From positions 1 through 27,848 of the forward strand of contig CAYOVG010000043.1 of the NCBI GenBank assembly GCA_964407285.1: 27,848 nt of DNA, given 5' to 3'. A program made the position numbers and the translations under genes. Position 1 is the stretch's first letter, and each line of letters starts with the position of its first letter. The DNA comes from CAYOVG01 sp964407285 (lineage in GTDB: Bacteria > Desulfobacterota > Syntrophobacteria > Syntrophobacterales > Syntrophobacteraceae). The notes under the pieces are model-generated. The model searched no databases. It was given only the letters and a program-made list of their open reading frames with translations, and had not been told where the DNA came from. Positions 15,568 through 23,714 of this stretch are shown here, piece after piece.

Positions 15568-16446
15568 CTACTGTAGCAATCCGTATGCCTGAAGATCCTT
15601 GCGCAACCGCTCCCGATTGGCTTCCGACATGGTTACCAGCGGCAGGCGGACTTCCTCGCTCCGGATCTTGCCCATCATGGCCAGCGCCGCTTTGGCCGGG
15701 GCCGGATTGGTTTCATAGAAAAGCGCATGGCACAGCGGCAACACCTTGTAGTAGAGCTTCTGGGCCTCGGCAAATCGGCCCTGGAAGAAGAGGTCGCAGA
15801 GGTCCGCCATATCGCGTGGGATGATGTTGGACGTTACCGAGATCACTCCTTTCCCGCCGACGCAAAGCAGGGGGAAGGTCAGGAAGTCCTCGCCGGATAT
15901 GACGTCAAAATCCTGGCCGCAACGGGCTATGATATCGGTGATCTGCTTCATGGACCCGGAAGCTTCCTTGACTCCGACGATGTTGTCTATCACGGAGAGG
16001 CGCGCGATCGTCTCGACATCCATGTTGACGGCAGTCCGGCCCGGAATGTTGTAGAGAATAATGGGAATATCGACCGCCGCGGCAACCTTCTCGAAATGGC
16101 GATAGAGCCCCTCCTGGGTGGGCTTATTGTAATAAGGGCTGATCATCAGCGCCCCATCCGCCCCCGCATTTTTTGCATGCCGGGTCAGGTGAACTGCTTC
16201 CTCCGTGTTGTTGGCTCCCGTTCCGGCAATGACGGGAACGCGCTTACCGACCTGCTCGACGGTGATTTCGATCACTCTTTCATGTTCCTCGAAAGAGAGA
16301 GTGGCGGGTTCCCCGGTGGTCCCGCACGGGATGATGGCGCGGGTCCCGTTGGCGATCTGAAATTCGATCAACTCCCGGAGCGCCGATTCGTCGACCCGGC
16401 CGTTGTTGAACGGCGTCACGATGGCTACCATGGCACCCTGAAACAT
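15568..16446 (-). CDS. dapA: 4-hydroxy-tetrahydrodipicolinate synthase
   Basis: The 292-residue TIM-barrel enzyme condenses pyruvate with aspartate semialdehyde, the first step specific to diaminopimelate and lysine. The Schiff-base lysine is K160 in IVGVKEASGS, and the catalytic tyrosine is Y132 in LYNIPGRT. CGTTGEPATLSFEEH (41-55) and the tetramer-contact segment SPYYNKPTQEGLY are intact. ATG at 16446 with AGGAGG 7 nt upstream gives a normal start, and the length is typical of the family. It begins 14 bp after the dapF stop. Confidence 0.97.
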   Translation of the reverse strand: MFQGAMVAIVTPFNNGRVDESALRELIEFQIANGTRAIIPCGTTGEPATLSFEEHERVIEITVEQVGKRVPVIAGTGANNTEEAVHLTRHAKNAGADGALMISPYYNKPTQEGLYRHFEKVAAAVDIPIILYNIPGRTAVNMDVETIARLSVIDNIVGVKEASGSMKQITDIIARCGQDFDVISGEDFLTFPLLCVGGKGVISVTSNIIPRDMADLCDLFFQGRFAEAQKLYYKVLPLCHALFYETNPAPAKAALAMMGKIRSEEVRLPLVTMSEANRERLRKDLQAYGLLQ

Positions 16447-16460
16447 AAGTATCCCTCCTG

Positions 16461-17303
16461 TCAGTCTTTCAGTGTTTCGTCCCAAAGCTGCGCTTCGTAA
16501 ACCACTCGGGCATCGCCCTCCAGGTACACGTCCGTAAAGCCGGACGAATCCGCCTGCGTGAAGTGGATGGTCAACGTCTCTCCGCTACGGGTTTCCACCT
16601 CCACGGGAGAGACAAGATTACGCCGGCAGGCTCCTATCAGCGCAGAAGCAATCGATCCCGTTCCACAGGCAAGAGTTTCTCCCTCGACACCGCGTTCGTA
16701 GGTTCTCACCTTAATACCCCGCGCATTGCGCGGGTACACGAAATTTACATTGGTCCCGGCGGGCTGGAAACGCTCATGAAAGCGAACAACTCTTCCCCAC
16801 CGCGCGACATCCGCGGCCTCCAGGGCTTCCTCGCTGTCCCTGAAGCACACTACATGCGGAACACCGGTGTTTATGTAGTGCACCGTAAAATGTTCGCCAT
16901 TCACTTCGAGGCCGATGCCCAGCTCAAGCCCATACGGTTCGGTCGTGCGGACTTTGACGCGCTCGCCGGTCGTTTCGGCATGGATTACGCCTGCAAGAGT
17001 GCGGAACGCAACATGGCTCCCTTTGAAAATCCCCTTCAAATGCGCAAAACGAACGGCGCACCGGGCTCCGTTTCCGCACATTTCGGCCTCGCTGCCGTCT
17101 GCGTTGAAAAAACGCCACTTGAAGTCCACTTCGGGATCGTTCTCGATGAGAATCATCCCGTCCGCTCCCACGGAATACTTCCGGCGACAGGCCAGGCGTA
17201 CAAGGTCCCGACAATTGTCCGCATCGATCGATCGCGACCTGTTGTCGATTATTATAAAGTCATTTCCGGCGCCGGTCATCTTAACGAACGGAATCGGCTG
17301 CAT
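16461..17303 (-). CDS. dapF: Diaminopimelate epimerase
   Basis: The 280-residue enzyme converts LL- to meso-diaminopimelate for cell wall and lysine. The two active-site cysteines lie in the expected motifs: C76 in MCGNGARC and C213 in LACGTGS. The N-terminal MQPIPFVKMTGAGNDF is typical. I chose ATG 17303 because GGAG lies 5 nt upstream and the conserved region begins there. A second ATG at 17324, whose A is shared with the lysA stop codon (TAATG), would add seven residues and is a real alternative given the tight coupling. Confidence 0.96.
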   Translation of the reverse strand: MQPIPFVKMTGAGNDFIIIDNRSRSIDADNCRDLVRLACRRKYSVGADGMILIENDPEVDFKWRFFNADGSEAEMCGNGARCAVRFAHLKGIFKGSHVAFRTLAGVIHAETTGERVKVRTTEPYGLELGIGLEVNGEHFTVHYINTGVPHVVCFRDSEEALEAADVARWGRVVRFHERFQPAGTNVNFVYPRNARGIKVRTYERGVEGETLACGTGSIASALIGACRRNLVSPVEVETRSGETLTIHFTQADSSGFTDVYLEGDARVVYEAQLWDETLKD

Positions 17304-17323
17304 TTTATCTCCAATAACTGCCA

Positions 17324-18598
17324 TTAATTTCCGCCGTCCAGCAGAAAATCGGGGATCTGTTCGTTCCGGACCAGGTCCTCCCAGGTTTCCCGCTTGCGGA
17401 CGGTGTGAATCCGGTCCCCACAGACCATGACTTCGGCGGGATGCGGCCGTGAATTATAATTGGAGGCCATGCTGGCGCCGTAGGCTCCCGCGCTCATCAC
17501 CGCGAGGATATCTCCTCCGCGAACCACCGGCAGTTCCCGGTCGCGAGCGAGAAAATCGCCGGACTCACAAATGGGACCGACCACATCGACCACTTCCCTG
17601 GTCTCCATTTTTTCATCAAGCCTCAACGGCTGAATGTGATGGTACGATCCGTAGAGACTCGGACGAACCAGATCGTTCATGGCCGCATCGACGATCACGA
17701 AATTCTTCATGGCCGTCTTCTTGGTATACTGAACGCGCGTAAGCAGGACCCCGGCATTGCCGACGATGACCCGTCCCGGTTCAAAGATAAGAGTGCACGA
17801 CAGGTTATCCAGTTCCTGCAAAACGGCCTGAGCATATTCATGGGGATGCGGAGGAACCTCCCGATCGTAGGTGATGCCCAGACCTCCACCCAAATCGAGA
17901 TAGCGAATCCGAATGCCTATCCCTTCGAGCCGGGCGATAAGAGTCCTCAAGCGCTTGAGCGCGTCCACAAAAGGCGATACTTCCGTCAGTTGGCTGCCTA
18001 TGTGGCAGTCTACCCCCACGACCTCGACATTGCGCAACTTACCCGCATGTTCATACTCTCTGAAGGCGAGATCGATGTCAATCCCAAACTTGTTCTTCTT
18101 CAAGCCGGTAGATATGTAGGGATGCGTTTTGGGATCGACATCCGGATTGATCCGGAGGGCAATTCTCGCCACGACCCCCAATTGCCCGGCGCGCGCGTCG
18201 ATAGCCTCCAGTTCCTGGGAAGACTCGATGTTGAACATCAAGATGTTCTCCCGGAGGGCATAATCAATTTCAGCCGGGGTTTTGCCGACGCCGGAGTAGA
18301 CGATCCTGTCGGCGGGAATCCCGGCTTTACGAGCCCTGAAGAGTTCTCCCCCGGACACGATGTCGGCGCCTCCTCCAAGGTTGGCGAAGAGCCGCAAGAT
18401 GGCCTGGTTCGAATTCGCCTTCATCGCAAAGCAGGTAAGATGCGGCGTCCCCTGAAATCCCTCTTCGAATACCTTGAAGTGGTGCACCAGCGTGGCGTGG
18501 CTGTATACATAGCAAGGCGTTCCGACCTGCTCCGCCACTTCCCGCAGGGGTACGTCCTCGCAGTACAATTCGTTGTTGCGGTAATGAAAATGATGCAT
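17324..18598 (-). CDS. lysA: Diaminopimelate decarboxylase
   Basis: The 424-residue fold-III PLP enzyme decarboxylates meso-diaminopimelate to lysine, the last step of the pathway. The PLP lysine is K60 in CFAMKANSN. Other landmarks are GGGADIVSGGEL, VDCHIGSQLTE, the phosphate-binding LDLGGGLGI, EPGR, and the active-site GPICESGDFLA supplied to the partner subunit. SAGAYGASMASNYNSRP is characteristic near the C-terminus. ATG at 18598 follows GAGGT; the frame extends upstream without conserved residues. The stop overlaps the first possible dapF start, and it lies 87 bp downstream of the lipoprotein gene. Confidence 0.97.
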   Translation of the reverse strand: MHHFHYRNNELYCEDVPLREVAEQVGTPCYVYSHATLVHHFKVFEEGFQGTPHLTCFAMKANSNQAILRLFANLGGGADIVSGGELFRARKAGIPADRIVYSGVGKTPAEIDYALRENILMFNIESSQELEAIDARAGQLGVVARIALRINPDVDPKTHPYISTGLKKNKFGIDIDLAFREYEHAGKLRNVEVVGVDCHIGSQLTEVSPFVDALKRLRTLIARLEGIGIRIRYLDLGGGLGITYDREVPPHPHEYAQAVLQELDNLSCTLIFEPGRVIVGNAGVLLTRVQYTKKTAMKNFVIVDAAMNDLVRPSLYGSYHHIQPLRLDEKMETREVVDVVGPICESGDFLARDRELPVVRGGDILAVMSAGAYGASMASNYNSRPHPAEVMVCGDRIHTVRKRETWEDLVRNEQIPDFLLDGGN

Positions 18599-18685
18599 AT
18601 CGTACCTCGTGGGAACAAAGACCGGAAATCGAAGGCCGGGGATCGAATCGGCGCCGGGTTTCAATTTCCGGATTCCGATTTCCGT

Positions 18686-19756
18686 TCACTCCGTAATCAC
18701 ATTCCTCATTTCCGCCCATTTGGACACCAGCCCTTCCTTATGGGGAGGACTGGAGCCGACCGATGATACGGCGTACCCATATGCGGCGCCGGGTTGCACA
18801 TTCCGATCCACGAAGGGGGGATGCTGAACCGGCTCCGCGGTCAGTCGAACGATTTCACCGCCCTCTCGTCGATAGACGTGGTATCCGCCCACTTTGCCTT
18901 CGCTTTCGGTCCAATGGATTTCCGGACCGCCCTTTGCCGGAATAACCCAGACATTGCCCGGCGGAGACGGCGCCACCGCATCGGAAGCCGCGGTACGCCC
19001 GGTCGAGGCGGATTCGCCCACTACATGGAATCCCTCCGCGACGATCACCGGAGTGACTCTGTACTCGTAGGCTTTACCCGGCATGATGGCCGAATCGGTA
19101 AAGGTGGTGGCGGCAATCGGCACGGGTGACACCTTTTCCCAGGCTCCGCCCGGCGCCTTGCGCTCCAGGAGATACTGAACCTGCCCCCCCTGCGATATAC
19201 CGGTCTTCCGGGCTTCGCGTCCGGCCTTCCACGTCAGAATAATTCCCTGGCGCTCCGGCACGGCTTTCAAATCCCGGGCCGCCGGAGGCGGCGGCAAGAT
19301 CCTGACGACAACCGGATTGGATATGCTCACCACGCGGTCGTGCCTGTCGACAATCGCAATCTGATACTTGTATACGGCGTTCATCGCGATATGAGTGTCC
19401 GACCATACGATATCGTCGCCTTCCATGCTCGCGGAAGCCGCTCCCGGGACGGTCGGATCTATCAGCCTCACCTCGAACGGTTCAGGAGGACAATCCGGGC
19501 ATTCCCTGTCCTCCCACCTGATTTCCGCCTTCCGTACGGAATACCTGTATTCCGAGCCTTCCCCTTGTTTGAACGCCTCCCATGTGAGCTCCACCGCCCC
19601 GGCGCGAACCAGGGCTTCCAGGTCCTGGATCTGGGGCGGCGCAACGGGAAGCACCGGCTTGGGGGCCCCCTTCCTGCCGCAGGCAGCCGCCGCAAGACAA
19701 AGGAGCAGTACACACATTACTCTCAGCAGGTTCAAAGTGCTTTCGGTTCTTCGCAT
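18686..19756 (-). CDS. Lipoprotein with LptM-like N-terminus and fibronectin type III-like domains
   Basis: The 356-residue protein has a lipoprotein signal (hydrophobic 9-25, predicted lipid-modified C26 in AAACGRKGAPKPVLP). The sequence after the cysteine resembles the CGxKGPL start of LptM (YifL), a small outer-membrane lipoprotein linked to LPS-assembly protein maturation and often encoded beside lysA/dapF, as it is here. Unlike LptM it continues with two or three beta-sandwich modules of fibronectin type III type (VELTWEAF near 55; GIILTWKA near 165; PEIHWTESEGKVGGYHVYRR near 280). An unusual pair CPDC lies near residue 88-91. ATG 19756 is used; GTG 19762 is possible. It lies between argH and lysA, and its function is not known. 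Confidence 0.82.
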   Translation of the reverse strand: MRRTESTLNLLRVMCVLLLCLAAAACGRKGAPKPVLPVAPPQIQDLEALVRAGAVELTWEAFKQGEGSEYRYSVRKAEIRWEDRECPDCPPEPFEVRLIDPTVPGAASASMEGDDIVWSDTHIAMNAVYKYQIAIVDRHDRVVSISNPVVVRILPPPPAARDLKAVPERQGIILTWKAGREARKTGISQGGQVQYLLERKAPGGAWEKVSPVPIAATTFTDSAIMPGKAYEYRVTPVIVAEGFHVVGESASTGRTAASDAVAPSPPGNVWVIPAKGGPEIHWTESEGKVGGYHVYRREGGEIVRLTAEPVQHPPFVDRNVQPGAAYGYAVSSVGSSPPHKEGLVSKWAEMRNVITE

Positions 19757-19797
19757 GATCACCCGTCGCCTTCGGGAAATTGGTTTATTGAGGACGA

Positions 19798-21192
19798 CTA
19801 CAAAGTCTTGACCCTAGCCTCGATCTCCCGTCGAGCATCCCGCACGGCGTCCAAAACCCGTGACGACGCGGTGCCGCCGATGGAAGCGCGCTGGTCGACG
19901 GCGCTCCTCACTTCCAGGAACTGAAAGACCTCGGAGTCGAATCCCTTGTAAAAGCTTTTGAACTCCTCGATGCTGCACTCGTTGAGTTCTTTCCCATGCT
20001 CGATGCAGTAGTGCACGACCTGCCCCACAATGTGGTGGGCCTTCCTGAAAGGGACTCCCTTGCGGACCAGGTAATCGGCGAGGTCCGTAGCGAGAATGAA
20101 CCCCTTTTGCGCCATCTCGGCCATCCGGTCGCTACGGAAGCGGATCTCGGAAAGGAGTTTCGCCAGCAGCCGAAGCGTGCCGGTCACCGTATCCACGGTG
20201 TCGAAAACCGGCTCCTTGTCTTCCTGGAGGTCCCGGTTGTAGGCGAGCGGCAGGGATTTGACGAGGGAGAGAAGGGCCATGAGGTTCCCATAGACTCGGG
20301 CGGTCTTCCCGCGCATGAGTTCGGGGACATCGGGGTTTTTCTTCTGCGGCATGATGCTGGAACCCGTGCAGAACGCATCGCTTATCTCGATGAAGGCGAA
20401 TTCCGTGCTGGACCAGAGAACCAGTTCCTCCGCCATGCGGCTCACGTGCATCATGAGAATGGCCGCCGCGGCGTTGAACTCGACCAGGTAATCCCGGTCG
20501 CTCACCGCGTCGATGCTGTTGCGGGTCACGCGGGGGAACCCGAGCTGCTTCGCCGTCCACTCCATGTCTATGGGGAAGGACGTGCCCGCCAGCGCGGCGC
20601 TCCCGAGGGGCAAGACGTTCATGCGCTCCAGGCAGTCCTCGAAGCGCTCCTCATCCCGCCGGAACATTTCGTAGTAGGCCATCAGATGGTGGGCGAGAAG
20701 CACGGGTTGAGCGTGCTGCAGATGAGTATACCCGGGCATGACCACGTCCATGTTCTGCCCGGCGACGTTCACGAGAGCGTTCATCACATTCAGTATCAGC
20801 TCCCGGCAGTGGCGCAACGCATCCCGCATGTAAAGCCGCATGTCCAGGCAAACCTGGTCGTTTCTGCTCCTGGCGGTGTGGAGCTTGCCGCCCACCTCGC
20901 CGACCTTTTGCAGCAGTCGCTGCTCGACGGCCATGTGTATGTCTTCCTGGAAAGAACCGAGCGCAAGTTCCCCCCGTTCTATTTCCCGAAGGATGGCTCC
21001 CAACCCCTCCACGATCGTGGACGCCTCGTCGTCCGTGATAATGCCGCACTTCGCAAGCATGCGGCAGTGGGCGATACTCCCCTCGATATCGTGGCGGTAC
21101 AATCTGCAATCCGTGTGTATGGAAGCCGTATAGTCTTCCACCAGTTTATTGGTGGGCTGGTCGAACCTGCCCTGCCAAAGCTTTTCGGCCAT
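19798..21192 (-). CDS. argH: Argininosuccinate lyase
   Basis: The 464-residue enzyme splits argininosuccinate into arginine and fumarate. It is a member of the fumarase/aspartase superfamily, with the signature GSSIMPQKKNPD at 277-288, the HTARSRNDQV segment near 105-114 and the catalytic histidine H160 in THLQHAQP. The N-terminal KLWQGRF is typical. The ATG is preceded by AAGGGGA. It starts 29 bp after argG stops and is followed after 41 bp by the lipoprotein gene, so the argG-argH-lipoprotein-lysA transcript is probably continuous. Confidence 0.97.
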   Translation of the reverse strand: MAEKLWQGRFDQPTNKLVEDYTASIHTDCRLYRHDIEGSIAHCRMLAKCGIITDDEASTIVEGLGAILREIERGELALGSFQEDIHMAVEQRLLQKVGEVGGKLHTARSRNDQVCLDMRLYMRDALRHCRELILNVMNALVNVAGQNMDVVMPGYTHLQHAQPVLLAHHLMAYYEMFRRDEERFEDCLERMNVLPLGSAALAGTSFPIDMEWTAKQLGFPRVTRNSIDAVSDRDYLVEFNAAAAILMMHVSRMAEELVLWSSTEFAFIEISDAFCTGSSIMPQKKNPDVPELMRGKTARVYGNLMALLSLVKSLPLAYNRDLQEDKEPVFDTVDTVTGTLRLLAKLLSEIRFRSDRMAEMAQKGFILATDLADYLVRKGVPFRKAHHIVGQVVHYCIEHGKELNECSIEEFKSFYKGFDSEVFQFLEVRSAVDQRASIGGTASSRVLDAVRDARREIEARVKTL

Positions 21193-21221
21193 GTGAATCC
21201 CCTTCCCTGCCCATTCTCCCC

Positions 21222-22427
21222 TTATGCGAGGCTCTTCCGAACGGCGGACTCTATCTTCAGCCTGAGCCCCTGCAGGCGTATGAATCCGCTTGCATCGGAC
21301 TGCTGATAGACATCGTCCTCCTCGAAAGTCGCAAAGCCCGGCTGGTATAGAGACCGGTCGGACCTGCGGCCGATCACCCGGCAGCCGCCCTTGTAAAGCT
21401 TGAGTCTTGCCGTACCATTGACGCTTTCCTGGGCCGTATCCATCATGCTCTGCAGCAGCCGCATTTCCGGAGAATACCAGAAGCCGTTGTAGATCATGCG
21501 GGAGTACTGGGGAACGAGGGAGTCACGGATGTGCATCACTTCCCTGTCCATGGTGATGGATTCCACGGCCCTGTGGGCGATGCGCATGATCGTACCGCCC
21601 GGGGTTTCATAGATGCCGCGCGATTTCATCCCGACGAAGCGGCTCTCCACCATATCGACGCGACCGATCCCATGCCTGCCCCCGATCACGTTCAGGCGCG
21701 CGAGAATGGAGGCGGGGCTGAGTCGCTCCCCATTGACGGCCACCGGGTCGCCGCGTACGTAGTCGATTTCGATCACGTCGGGCCTGTCCGGGGCGTTTTC
21801 CGGATCCACCGTCAGGGTGAACATCGCGGGGTCGGGTTCGAGCCAGGGGTCTTCGAGGATTCCCCCCTCGTAGCTGACGTGCAGGAGGTTCCGGTCGGAG
21901 CTGTACGGTTTCTCCTGGGTGACGGGAACGGGGATTCCATGTTTCCTGGCATAGGCGATGAGGGAATTTCTGGACTTGAAGTCCCACTCCCGCCAGGGGG
22001 CGATCACTTTAATCGCTGGATTGAGCGCCATGTATGTGAGTTCGAAACGGACCTGGTCGTTGCCCTTTCCCGTGGCTCCATGGCTCACGGCGTCGGCGCC
22101 TTCCTCGGACGCGATCTCGATCTGTCGTTTGGCGATGAGCGGCCGGGCGATGGAGGTCCCCAGGAGGTACTGGCCTTCATATATGGCGTTCGCCCTGAAG
22201 GCGGGGAAAACGAAATCTTTCACGAACTCTTCCCGCAGATCCTCGATCCGGGCCTTAACCGCACCCGTCGTGAGGGCCTTGCGCTCCAGGCCGTCCAGTT
22301 CCTCCCCCTGGCCCAGGTCCGCCACGAAGGCGACCACTTCACAACGGTAAGTCTCCACCAGCCACTTCAAGATGACCGACGTATCCAGTCCACCCGAATA
22401 AGCCAAAACGACCTTACGAACTTGCAT
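21222..22427 (-). CDS. argG: Argininosuccinate synthase
   Basis: The 401-residue enzyme joins citrulline and aspartate using ATP. The N-type ATP pyrophosphatase loop is AYSGGLDTS (9-17). GATGKGNDQVRFE near 117-129 and APWREWDF are family landmarks, and length is normal. The ribosome binding site is AAAGGA, 7 nt before the ATG. It lies downstream of an unusual 308-bp repeat-bearing gap after argF, so it may have its own promoter, although none is clear. Confidence 0.97.
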   Translation of the reverse strand: MQVRKVVLAYSGGLDTSVILKWLVETYRCEVVAFVADLGQGEELDGLERKALTTGAVKARIEDLREEFVKDFVFPAFRANAIYEGQYLLGTSIARPLIAKRQIEIASEEGADAVSHGATGKGNDQVRFELTYMALNPAIKVIAPWREWDFKSRNSLIAYARKHGIPVPVTQEKPYSSDRNLLHVSYEGGILEDPWLEPDPAMFTLTVDPENAPDRPDVIEIDYVRGDPVAVNGERLSPASILARLNVIGGRHGIGRVDMVESRFVGMKSRGIYETPGGTIMRIAHRAVESITMDREVMHIRDSLVPQYSRMIYNGFWYSPEMRLLQSMMDTAQESVNGTARLKLYKGGCRVIGRRSDRSLYQPGFATFEEDDVYQQSDASGFIRLQGLRLKIESAVRKSLA

Positions 22428-22448
22428 GATCCAGTCCTTTCGAAACGC

Positions 22449-22533
22449 GTTACGATTTACGAGCTACGAGTTACGTGCGTGTTGCGCGTTGCGTACGAGT
22501 TGCGTGTTGCGGGTTACGGGTTGCGAGTTGCAT
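22449..22533. repeat. Degenerate heptanucleotide repeat array, consensus GTTRCGN
   Basis: Read in sevens, the sequence is GTTACGA, TTTACGA, GCTACGA, GTTACGT, (GCGT), GTTGCGC, GTTGCGT, (ACGA), GTTGCGT, GTTGCGG, GTTACGG, GTTGCGA and GTTGCAT: eleven units with two 4-bp interruptions. It resembles the short tandemly repeated repetitive (STRR) heptamers known from cyanobacteria. The mechanism and role here are unknown. Confidence 0.8.
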
Positions 22534-22619
22534 TCGCTTTACGGCGATTCCGACTTGAGTCGTGAGTCGCCTCCGCATTACGCGTTGCGTTCGCTTTACG
22601 GCGATGCCGACTCGAGTCG
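22533..22619. repeat. 30-bp direct repeat with a 57-bp period
   Basis: Bases 22533-22562 and 22590-22619 share 28 of 30 positions (start TTCGCTTTACGGCGAT). Each copy is preceded by GTTGC of the heptamer type, so the 57-bp unit seems to be a duplication that includes the edge of the heptamer array. Confidence 0.75.
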
Positions 22620-22735
22620 CGCGCCTGTTGCGGGGCATGAGTCAAGGCGCCTCATTGCCATTCCGGCGAAGACCCTCGAAGCACCGAAAACCCCACACTT
22701 GCGGGAACGACGGCTACATTGCCGGGCCCGCAACC

Positions 22736-23656
22736 CTACTTCCTGCCGCAAAGCAGCCATTCCATCAACGCCATCTGCGCGTGCATCCGGTTCTCCGCCT
22801 CATCGAAAACGGCGGACTGCGGCCCTTCCATCACATCCTCCGTGATCTCCTCTCCGCGATGAGCCGGCAGACAGTGGAGAACCATCGCACTCGGCGGCGC
22901 AGCGGCCATAAGCTCCCCGTTCACCTGGTACGGGCGGAAAGTCTCGCGGCGCTCCTCCGCTTCATCCTCCTGCCCCATACTCGCCCACACATCGGTGCTG
23001 ACGACCTCCGCGGAACGCACCGCCTCCACGGGGTCAACACCGATCCGGATGTCTCCTTTTCCCCGGTTTCGCGCATTTTCCACCACATCGGGATCGGGCA
23101 GATACCCTTCCGGGCACGCCAGCGATATCGTGAATCCCAGGATGGCCGCCGCATTGATCCAGGAATGCGCCACGTTGTTCCCGTCCCCCACCCAGGCGAC
23201 ATGGAGATTGTCCAGGTTGCCGCGCCTTTCCTTGACCGTAAGGAGGTCTCCCAGGATCTGGCAGGGATGGAAGCGGTCGGTGAGTCCGTTTATGACCGGG
23301 ATGGATGCGTAACGGGCCAGTTCCTCGACATCTTCGTGCGCAAAGGTCCGCATCACGATGATCTCTATGTAGCGGGAGAGGACCCGGGCGGTGTCCGACA
23401 GGGGTTCGCTTCGCGACAACTGAGTATCCTTGGAACTCATGAAGATACATCTGCCCCCCAGGCGGTAAACGCCGGCCTCGAAGGAAACCCGCGTGCGCGT
23501 GGAAGGTTTCACGAAGATCAGCCCGAGGGTCTTGCCCGCCAATGAAGGCTGGAGGCGGCCCCGGCCCCACTCTTCCTTCATCCTCGCGGCGCGGGAAATA
23601 ATATGGAGTATTTCATCGGACGTCAGGTCCCACAACGTGAGCAGGTCGCGTTTCAT
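22736..23656 (-). CDS. argF: Ornithine carbamoyltransferase
   Basis: The 306-residue enzyme makes citrulline from ornithine and carbamoyl phosphate. The carbamoyl-phosphate loop is STRTR (52-56) in KPSTRTRVSFE. FHPCQ (129-133) and HCLPAHRGEE (261-270) with the catalytic cysteine identify the ornithine rather than the aspartate enzyme. The ATG follows GAAGGGAAGGGC. It begins 58 bp after argD ends. Confidence 0.97.
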   Translation of the reverse strand: MKRDLLTLWDLTSDEILHIISRAARMKEEWGRGRLQPSLAGKTLGLIFVKPSTRTRVSFEAGVYRLGGRCIFMSSKDTQLSRSEPLSDTARVLSRYIEIIVMRTFAHEDVEELARYASIPVINGLTDRFHPCQILGDLLTVKERRGNLDNLHVAWVGDGNNVAHSWINAAAILGFTISLACPEGYLPDPDVVENARNRGKGDIRIGVDPVEAVRSAEVVSTDVWASMGQEDEAEERRETFRPYQVNGELMAAAPPSAMVLHCLPAHRGEEITEDVMEGPQSAVFDEAENRMHAQMALMEWLLCGRK

Positions 23657-23714
23657 GCCCTTCCCTTCATCAACATGGAGTGTGCAGCCATGATCCCTTT
23701 TCCCCTCATTTCCA

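Larger units (their letters stand above)
22428..22735. other. Intergenic gap between argF and argG, filled with tandem repeats
   Basis: This 308-bp gap within the arg gene run has no credible coding frame. The part next to argG (22449-22533) is a heptamer array. A 57-bp direct duplication follows (22533-22619). The rest, up to argF, is unremarkable GC-rich sequence. No clear terminator or promoter was found. Confidence 0.6.

Noticed and set aside
19996..21306. 436-codon plus-strand frame antisense to argH
   Set aside because: argH on the other strand is complete and conserved; the antisense frame is a codon-bias shadow.
22426..22845. 139-codon plus-strand frame in the argF-argG gap
   Set aside because: Its repeated ELR/ALR peptide comes from the heptamer array and it runs into the argF 3' end antisense.
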